From assembly GCA_016858145.1 (NCBI GenBank), contig JAEHOE010000020.1, positions 1,144,590 to 1,208,589 on the forward strand: a stretch of DNA of 64,000 nucleotides, read 5' to 3'. The stretch is from Edaphochlamys debaryana (taxonomy: Eukaryota; Chlorophyta; Chlorophyceae; Chlamydomonadales). Positions 53,879 to 61,020 of this stretch are shown in pieces (the first letter of the stretch is position 1; every line of letters starts with the position of its first letter). Below the pieces are notes generated by a model, which saw nothing but the letters and a program-made list of their open reading frames with translations, searched no databases and was not told where the DNA came from. Made by a program: the position numbers and the translations under genes.

Positions 53879-56800
53879 ATGCTGTCGGCATCCCTTCGCG
53901 GAATCTGCGCTCCGGCTCGCGTCAGCGCCACCTTCCGGCCTCGGCTCGCTACCGCCACACATCGCGCTATGGCGACCTCGACCGCTGCCAGCTACAAGGC
54001 GCTGGTGTTCGACCAGACCGGCGAGCCGCTGGATGTGCTGCAGCTCAAGGACATGCCGCCTGCCCCCGCCGAGCTCAAGGAGGGAGAGGTGGAGCTGAAG
54101 TTCCTGCAGGCGAGAGGGGAACATGGTGGGTGGAGAGGGGGGGGATCACGGGGGTTGGACGGTGATGCAGCAAGGGGGGGTCCTGCGAATTTGTCCTGCC
54201 CGGGGTGGCCCCTCGGGGTGGCTGCGACTGTGGGTTGGGGTGCGAGGTGTGCAGGAAGGCGGGTGCTCCCTCTCTGGCTCCTTCTCTGGCCACACCCGTC
54301 AAGTAGCCGCTCGTCCCTCCATCTGCTTCACCCTCCTCCCTCCCCCCCCCACAGTCCTCCATCAACCCCTCTGACGTAAACACGGTGCAGGTGGGGCATG
54401 GGGGGAACAGCCAGGGGGTTAGGACGTCGGCGGGGATTCCCTCGCCCCATGCATCCTAGCCATTCTGTGCCAGCCTGGGGCCTGCGTGGGTCCGACACAG
54501 GAAACAACGAACCACGAGGCTTGCTGCCACACCATTCCGACCCCAAACCCTTGACCCCCCCCCCCCCTTCAGGGCAAGTACCCCATCTCCCCCAAGCTGC
54601 CGGGGGCGGTTCCGGGGCACGAGGGGGTGGCGGAGGTGGTGCGGACCGGACCGAAGGTGAGGGGTGGAGGGTGGGGGACTAGATGAAAAGGGGAGGGTAG
54701 TTCGTGGGGTAGGATGGGGTAGGATGGGGTAGGACGGGAGGGGGGGAAGGGGGCACGAGGGGGTGGCGGTGGTGCGGACCGGTCCGAAGGTGAGGGGTGG
54801 GGGGTGTCAGGGGTGTGGGGGGGGGGAGCAAAGGGGGGAAAGGGAAGGGGCTTGGCTTAGGGACAGGAGGGCAGAGGCGGGGAAGGTTTATGAGGGGGTG
54901 GCGGTTGGCGGGTGATGGGTTTGAGGAGTTGGGGGTTGGGGGTGGGGAAAGACGAATTGGGGTTAGAAGGTGACATAGGAGCATGTAAGGGAGGACGAGA
55001 GCTGTGATAAAGTCGCTCTTTCCCCGCCTCTTACCCCTCCCGCCCCTTCCGCCTCTTAACCCCCCTCCCCCCCCCCCCAGGTGGACCGCCTCTCCCCCGG
55101 TGACTGGGTGGTTCCCATGGCCCCCTCCCAGGGCACGTGGCGCAGCGGGGGCGTGTTCGCGGTAGGGCAGGGCGGGGGGGCAGGGTGTGGCGGGGGGGGG
55201 GGCAGGGCGTGGGGTGGTGCAGGGGAGTGCGTGAAGTGGGCTGAACTTGTCCTTGAACTCTGAGTCCCTTCTCTCCGATTCCCGCACGCCACCGTTAGGC
55301 CGCTGGCTGGCACCCCGTGCCCAAGGACATCGGTCTGGTGGCGGCGTCGACCCTGATCATCAAGTGAGGGGGCTTGGGGGGGCCTGGGGAGGGCCTGGGA
55401 GGGCCGGGGGGGTCCCCAGGCGGCGTATCCCCTCTCACTCCCCCCTCCCCCTTACCTCCTCCCCCCCCTCTTACCTCCCCCTCCTCCCTCTTGCCTCTCC
55501 CCCCCCAGCCCCCCCAGCGCCCTGGCCATGTTGGAGATCTTCCACCCACTGCAGCCGGGCGACACGGTGGCTCAGAACGGAGCCACCAGCGCCGTGGGGG
55601 AGGTGAGGGGGGGGGAAGGAGAGGGGGTGACAGGGGGTGATTTTCGGAGCATTGGAGAGCGGAGGAAGAGATAGAGCGGCAGCCAGCGAGCCCGATGCGC
55701 ACCGAGGTCCAGAGCGAAAGGTCCGGCGGGCTCCACTGGCGATGGCGTCGGCTGCTCTGACGAGTGGCGTAGGCTAGAGCGGCTAGACCTAACTCTAGAG
55801 CACTCTCAGTGCAGTATGTAGGCAAGCTTGCTGGGCTGGCGTGCGTGCGTGCCGGTGTGCATTGTGGGATGCGTTCCTTACGCGAACCGCACTGGGACCG
55901 CAGCAAACGCCCCACCCAACCGACGTACCTATGAACGAAGATAGACCCACCACGAGACCCAGGCACGCCACGGTCGCGGGGCGGGGGCGAGGAGCGAAGG
56001 GGCAAAGTGAGAGACTGCCATTGTGGAGAAGTGCGCGTGCAGTGCTGTGGGGTGCATACGGCCGCGCGCTAGAATGTGACGGTAATTATAGTAGTTAAGC
56101 AAGTAAAGAAGTGAAAAGAAAGCACGTAGGGGACACGGAAAAGCCGAACGCCCGAACACGGGATGGGCGGTACGGAGCACACATGGGAAGGTGCCTCCGG
56201 GGTGGACCCGGGGCTGCAACTAATCTTGCGTGGGAGCCCGGGCCCAAGGGGTTCACACGGGTCTCCCACGCGCCGCAGGGCTGGTCCCGTCGGCAATTAT
56301 GGGTTTTGGGGAGGGTGTATGAGGGCGTGGAGGGCGCGGCGGATTCGGATGTGGAGCTGCATGCCTGCTTGTCGTTCTAACTTGAAGATGTGGGGACGGC
56401 GGAACAGCTGGTCCTGCATCCGGTGCTCTAGGAGGCGTCGGCCGTACCCCTGGCGGATGAGGGCGTGCATAAGCTGTGCGACTTCAGTTATAAAATTTTC
56501 TACGTCGGAAATTCCCCGAGCTAAGCGTACGAACTGGCTAGTAAAAATGTTTCGCTTGGCGGCTTCGTTGACGGAGGAGGTGAAATGGACAAAGCGTGAC
56601 AGCCGCACGTTCTGAAATGCCGGCTGTACGCGCTTGTCGTACAGGTGCGTGTCGTATCGACTGCACCCGCTAACCACGCTGTGGACTAGGAGGAGGTCGA
56701 GGAAGGGCATGCGTCCTTCGGGGAGGTGGGGGTGGTCCTGGAGGGGAATAGCGAGCTGTGGCGGGTAAAGGGGTGTGAGCCCTTCAGGGCCGGGGGTGTC

Positions 56801-59635
56801 ATCCGGGTTGCGTGAGAGTAGGGAGGAGAGGTGCCGGTTGCGCAGAGCCAGGAGGTCATCGAGGAAACGTTTAGTGAAGCGGAACGCCCAGAGGATCCCC
56901 TTTGCTGCGGCTGTAGTGCTGGCCCGGTAATACTGGCGCAAAAACTGATACTCGTACCAGCCCAGGAAGAGGTTAGCAATGTAGGTGGCAGGGGAGGTGC
57001 CCATGGGGATGCCGCAGATTTGGAGGAAGAGGCTAGGGCCGAAACGCACGTAAGTAGCGTAGAGAATAGTTTTGAGCATGGCCGCGAAAGCGTCGACGGT
57101 AATGATGTACTCGCGGGTACGTGGGCCGGTGGTGCGTTCCCGTTGTGCAGGGGGGTGTCCGGTATCCCCCCAGTCGGCTTCGTAGGTAGGGTGTTTGGCG
57201 TCAGAGTCGGGTTTGGGTTGCGTGACGGTAAGAATCATATAGGTTCGGTTTGCGTATGCAAAGCAGGCGTGGGCGAGGTCGACAAGGGTGTCCAAGAGGA
57301 GCTGCAAAGGGAGGTTGGTATAGAGACGGGTGAAATCCCGCGCCTGGGCATGCACGAAGTCGGGGTGGGGAGTGCCTGGGGCTGGGCGATTTGAGGGGCC
57401 GGGGGCGGTGGGGTCGGGATTGAGTGTGGGGTCAGCGCCGTCGGCATAGAAGGGAAATTGTTCGGCGTTGAAGAGGTGTAGCATGGAGGTGACCTCGGCG
57501 GAATTTTCGCACATCCAGATAGGGAAATCGGGCAAATCGCGCTGCCAGATTTTATAGAACGCGTCAGTGAGTAATTGAAAAATGGCCGTAAGGGCGTGGG
57601 CAAGTCGGGTGGGGGCGGCATCGGGCTGGCAAGCGAGAAAGCGCCAGCCGTCTTTATGGGCCTTAACGGTGGCAGGGGGTGACAGGGGGTGACAGGGGGT
57701 GGCAGGGGGTGACAGGGGGTGATGGTGGAGAGGGGGGGGAGGAGGCGGAGGCAAGAAGGGAGGGGGGGCTCTCAGAGCCCCCTAGGTGAGAGATGAGCAG
57801 AGCCACCTAGGTGACAGGGGGGGTGTAGGGGGGAGGCAAGGGGGGAGGGAGGGCTGGACACTACCAGGTCCTGTGGGAGCATCTCGACGCTTGAGGGGGG
57901 TCACCAGATCCGCTCCCCAACCCCTTGCGTCTCCGCCCCCTACCCTCGGACCTCAGGCCGTTATCCAGATCGCCAAGGCCCGGGGCATCCGTACGATCAA
58001 CGTGATCCGTGACAGGTACGGCGCAAGGGACGAGCAGGGTTCAAGAGGCGCAGGTGCAGGGGACAGCCACGCAATCTTAGGCAACACCATACGGGTGTGC
58101 CGCGTCACAGCGGACACCCTCTACTCCTCAATCTGCTCTCCCCCGTCCCCCTCCCCCCTCCCTCCCCCTCCCCCCCTGACAGGCCGGACATGGAGGCCAC
58201 TGTGGCCCGGCTCAAGGGCCTGGGGGCGGATCTGGTGACCACGGAGGAGAATCTCAAGGACGACCTGGGTGAGGGGACGGGTAATATCTAGGGGTTGAAG
58301 GAACTATGTTTTGTCTGTTCCGGCTCTTCCAGCCGCACGAGAAGTATGCTCTATATTCCCACGCACCGCACGAGGGAAGGGCCTACTTGGCTCACCGCCC
58401 CGCTCCCGCCGCGCCTGACCGTACCTGCCGCCCCCTGCCCCCTCCCTCCCCTCTCGCCCCCCACCCCCACCCCAGCCGCCTCCGGCCTGCCCGCCCCCAT
58501 GCTGGGACTCAACTGCGTGGGGGGTAGCGCCGCCAGCGCCGTCAGCCGCATCCTCAAGTGAGGATGGGGGCTGGGGAGGAGGGGTGGTGGGCTAGGAGCC
58601 ACGTAGGCCCATGCCCCACATGCATGTGACCCCGGCGTGGCCGTACACCTGGCCGTACAACCTTCCACACACGCCCCTTTCCCGCCCCGCCCCCTCCAAC
58701 CCCCCTGGCCCCCCCCAGGGACGGCGGCACGCTCGTCACGTACGGCGGCATGTCCATGCAGCAGGTAACCGCCCCAACCGCCGCCATGATCTTCAAGGAC
58801 ATCTCGTTCCGCGGCTTCTGGCTGAGCGGCAGGTGCGGCGGGGGGCGGGGGGGAAATGGGCGTGTGTATGTGGCGCGTGGCGTGTGGAGGGCGGGGCGGG
58901 GCGGGACGGGAGTGCGCCGCAGCCACTGGGTCACACACAGCACCTCGAGTGTGCACCTCGAGTGTGCACCTGGAGCATGCTGGGCCCTAGGCAGCTGCAA
59001 GTGGGAAGCCCAGGAAAGTACGGCATCTGTGTGGGGCGTGAAGCGGTGGCGAGACGTATGCGCTGCCAATTTAGACATCGGCATTCGGTCACAGGGCGGA
59101 GGGCGGAGGGGGTGGAGGCCCCCCGCGCTCTTCACGGGAACGGTTGGTTCTGCCGTGTCTTTCTGCTTACCTTTTCCCGCGCTCCCGTCCCCCCGCAGGT
59201 GGGCCGCCGCCCAGGGCCCCGCCGGCCGCGCCGCCTCCCTGGACGCCATCGTGCAGCTGTACCGGGAGGGGAAGCTGGTGCCGCCGCAGGTGGGGGGCCG
59301 GGGGGCCGGAGGGGAACGGGAGGGAGCGCACACGGAGGGTTTGAGGCAGGGTCTCGCAGCTGGGAGCGGCCTGCGCGGCCCCATGCCCCCGTCCCCCTGC
59401 TGCGCACCTTGGCAGCATGGCTCCCTGCCGCCACTCAACATGCCTCCTTCTCCCCACCCACCGTCTTCCTTGCACCACCACCCACACCTCCCCACGCGGC
59501 CCTCCTCCACCCCCCCTTCTACCCTCCTCCACCCCCCAGGTACAGGCTTTCCCCCTGACCTCCTGGAAGGCCGCCTTTGAGGCCCTGGCCCAGCCCCACC
59601 GCGGCAAGAAGGTCGTGCTCGACTGCACCGCCTGA
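53879..59635 (+). CDS. MECR: Mitochondrial trans-2-enoyl-ACP/CoA reductase (MECR)
   Basis: Twelve exons (53879-54109, 54355-54390, 54573-54656, 55081-55161, 55299-55363, 55509-55602, 57957-58015, 58183-58268, 58476-58557, 58719-58832, 59199-59289, 59540-59635) close at 372 aa, the usual length. A basic, Ser/Ala-rich presequence ([19 protein letters not shown]) suggests import into mitochondria. The zinc-less medium-chain reductase fold shows [61 protein letters not shown] (NADPH-binding), [23 protein letters not shown] and [13 protein letters not shown]. It catalyses the last step of mitochondrial fatty-acid synthesis, which supplies lipoate precursors. The first intron uses a GC donor (54110). 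The sixth intron (55603-57956) is enlarged by an antisense Penelope-like element. Confidence 0.92.
54618..54805 (+). repeat. Duplicated exon end plus donor in MECR intron 3
   Basis: The end of exon 54573-54656 with its GTGAGG donor (GGCACGAGGGGGTGGCGG to GACCGAAGGTGAGGGG) is repeated at about 54752-54805 with a 3-bp deletion, 134 bp downstream inside the intron. Confidence 0.85.
55641..57670 (-). mobile_element. 5'-truncated Penelope-like retroelement in an intron
   Basis: About 2.03 kb of inserted sequence lies antisense in MECR intron 6. It contains a reverse transcriptase ORF of the Penelope type. Both borders are the same decamer repeat, (TGACAGGGGG)n: about two units at 55621-55640 and about five at 57671-57722. 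The coding part begins at the first RT motif, so the 5' part is missing. No GIY-YIG endonuclease was seen on either side of the RT. Green-algal Chlamys-type elements carry that domain N-terminally, which would fit loss by 5' truncation. Confidence 0.75.
56297..57667 (-). CDS. Penelope-like reverse transcriptase fragment
   Basis: An open frame of about 457 codons starts without its own supported ATG; the frame merely continues into the flanking decamer repeat. RT blocks in order: [16 protein letters not shown] (RT1-like), [19 protein letters not shown] (catalytic Asp of motif A, with the LYTN(I/L)P signature of Penelope and related RTs), [20 protein letters not shown] (motif B), [14 protein letters not shown] (motif C, Asp-Asp) and [13 protein letters not shown] (motif D/E). 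A basic thumb-like region of about 110 residues completes it and ends at TAA 56297. No internal stop was seen, so the fragment may be young. No telomerase-specific domain was recognised. Confidence 0.8.
   Translation of the reverse strand, partial: VKAHKDGWRFLACQPDAAPTRLAHALTAIFQLLTDAFYKIWQRDLPDFPIWMCENSAEVTSMLHLFNAEQFPFYADGADPTLNPDPTAPGPSNRPAPGTPHPDFVHAQARDFTRLYTNLPLQLLLDTLVDLAHACFAYANRTYMILTVTQPKPDSDAKHPTYEADWGDTGHPPAQRERTTGPRTREYIITVDAFAAMLKTILYATYVRFGPSLFLQICGIPMGTSPATYIANLFLGWYEYQFLRQYYRASTTAAAKGILWAFRFTKRFLDDLLALRNRHLSSLLSRNPDDTPGPEGLTPLYPPQLAIPLQDHPHLPEGRMPFLDLLLVHSVVSGCSRYDTHLYDKRVQPAFQNVRLSRFVHFTSSVNEAAKRNIFTSQFVRLARGISDVENFITEVAQLMHALIRQGYGRRLLEHRMQDQLFRRPHIFKLERQAGMQLHIRIRRALHALIHPPQNP
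57671..57722. repeat. Decamer tandem repeat (TGACAGGGGG)n, right flank of the retroelement
   Basis: Five units with minor variants (GGCAGGGGGT). The same unit flanks the other side of the insertion at 55621-55640. Confidence 0.85.
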
Positions 59636-61020
59636 TGAGGCGCGTACTGTACGGCACACATGCCGTACAGATGCCGTACTGCCTGCGGCGCGTGCGGTGC
59701 TGTGCATTGCCGTACACGGTGCTGCGCGGTGCAGCTGCGGCCCAGGGCTTACGACTCACAGGAAGGAGAAAGGAGCTGGAGATGGTAAAGGCAGGGGCCT
59801 GAGCTCAAGACGAGATATCGCATGAGGCATGGTGAATGACGCACATGACGCATACATAGTGGGCTGAAAGGATGGGCGAAGATACCAGACTTGGCGGCAC
59901 GGCAGCGGTCCATCGGTGGGGATCAGCGGGGCCGTTCCTTGGGATGAGGGTTGATGAGGCACCCAGGGTCATGGGTGAGCCGCGCCGAGTTGAGAACCTC
60001 GAAGATTACCGACAAGCACATCGCGAGCTTGCGAGCATGCAAGATGCGTGCCGGTACTTGCTGAAGCAGCGCCTACAGCCGGCGGTTGTCGTTGAGACCT
60101 GTGGAGGCATCGGTTGTCAGTGGTTGACGGTTGGCCACTGGGGTTGCGAGGTTTGGCCGTGGGGTCGGGGGCGAGGTTTGCGGTTTGCGGTTTGCCCAGG
60201 CTCCTCTTGCTTCACTGGACACCCGTCCCTTTGGCCCACGGCCCGTATGGGAGTCCACGGCTGATGCCCTTGGCCGTGTAACAACTACTAGATGACCAGA
60301 CACCAGGCACAGCCTCCGGGGCCTCAAGGTCCTGACGTCAGGCTGCGGGCATGTTACGGTGTGGGCCCATGCTCCTGCCTACGGTTACCTGCACCGCATC
60401 TGTCATCATCCCACGAATCTGGGCTTCCAGCAAGCTGTCCAGTGTCCACCTCCGCCACCCACCGCTCAACACGGAGCCCCCCTGCTCCTCAGTGCCAATG
60501 TCAGATTGTCAGGGTGCCTCTTCAGGCCTCTTTCTCCCCTCCTCCTCCATGCGGCCCGACAGCGGCACTATAGCACTACAGCAGCACTACAGGTCTCTAC
60601 AGGTCACTACAGTGGTGACAGAGTGGGGAGAGCCTGGCGAGAGGTCACGGCCACCCGCTTACCACCCGAATCCCCAGCAGAACCACATACAAGACACAAG
60701 ATCAGGCCCTGTCCTCCTCCCTAGTGTTGTCTGGCACACAAGCAGCGCTTACTGCGCTTCCCTTCAGTTCTGTCTGGCATCCAGCAAGTGCCATGCGGCG
60801 CGAGAGCGGCACGATAGTGGTGCGCGTGCACATCGTTCCGTACAGGTCCGTACACCACGGCAGCACTACACATCAGCTGCACCTCGCTTGGGCTCACCAC
60901 AGCTTGATATACCTCACACCTCTGGCCCATTCGCTTACTGCCCGTCGACCTTACCGCCAGTCACGTTCAGGAGGCAGTGTAGGCACGTAGGCTCATCGGG
61001 ACTGGGCATCCCGCGCCGGC
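59636..61020. other. Intergenic region with GTACGGC cluster and degenerate CACTACAG repeats
   Basis: It contains a dense cluster of GCCGTAC/GTACGGC words (59640-59720), presumably the MECR 3' untranslated region, and a CACTACAG-rich repeat near 60565-60615 with a related, degenerate block near 60785-60880. An open frame at 59872-60264 has no recognisable homology and is not called as a gene. Confidence 0.45.
60277..60281 (+). terminator. Possible TGTAA polyadenylation signal of MECR
   Basis: TGTAA lies about 640 bp after the MECR stop, a usual distance for volvocine 3' untranslated regions. Confidence 0.35.

Noticed and set aside
56297..57754. Reading the Penelope-like ORF as starting at the ATG near 57754
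   Set aside because: Those first codons lie in the flanking decamer repeat and host intron. RT homology starts only at about 57667.
59872..60264. Open frame of 130 codons with a plausible soluble segment (YRQAHRELASMQDACRYLLK)
   Set aside because: No family was recognised, no upstream or downstream exons fit, and it lies in the probable MECR 3' region. It stays uncertain rather than called.
60565..60880. CACTACAG-rich repeats as a mobile-element end
   Set aside because: The units are short and degenerate, with no terminal inverted repeats or target duplication.
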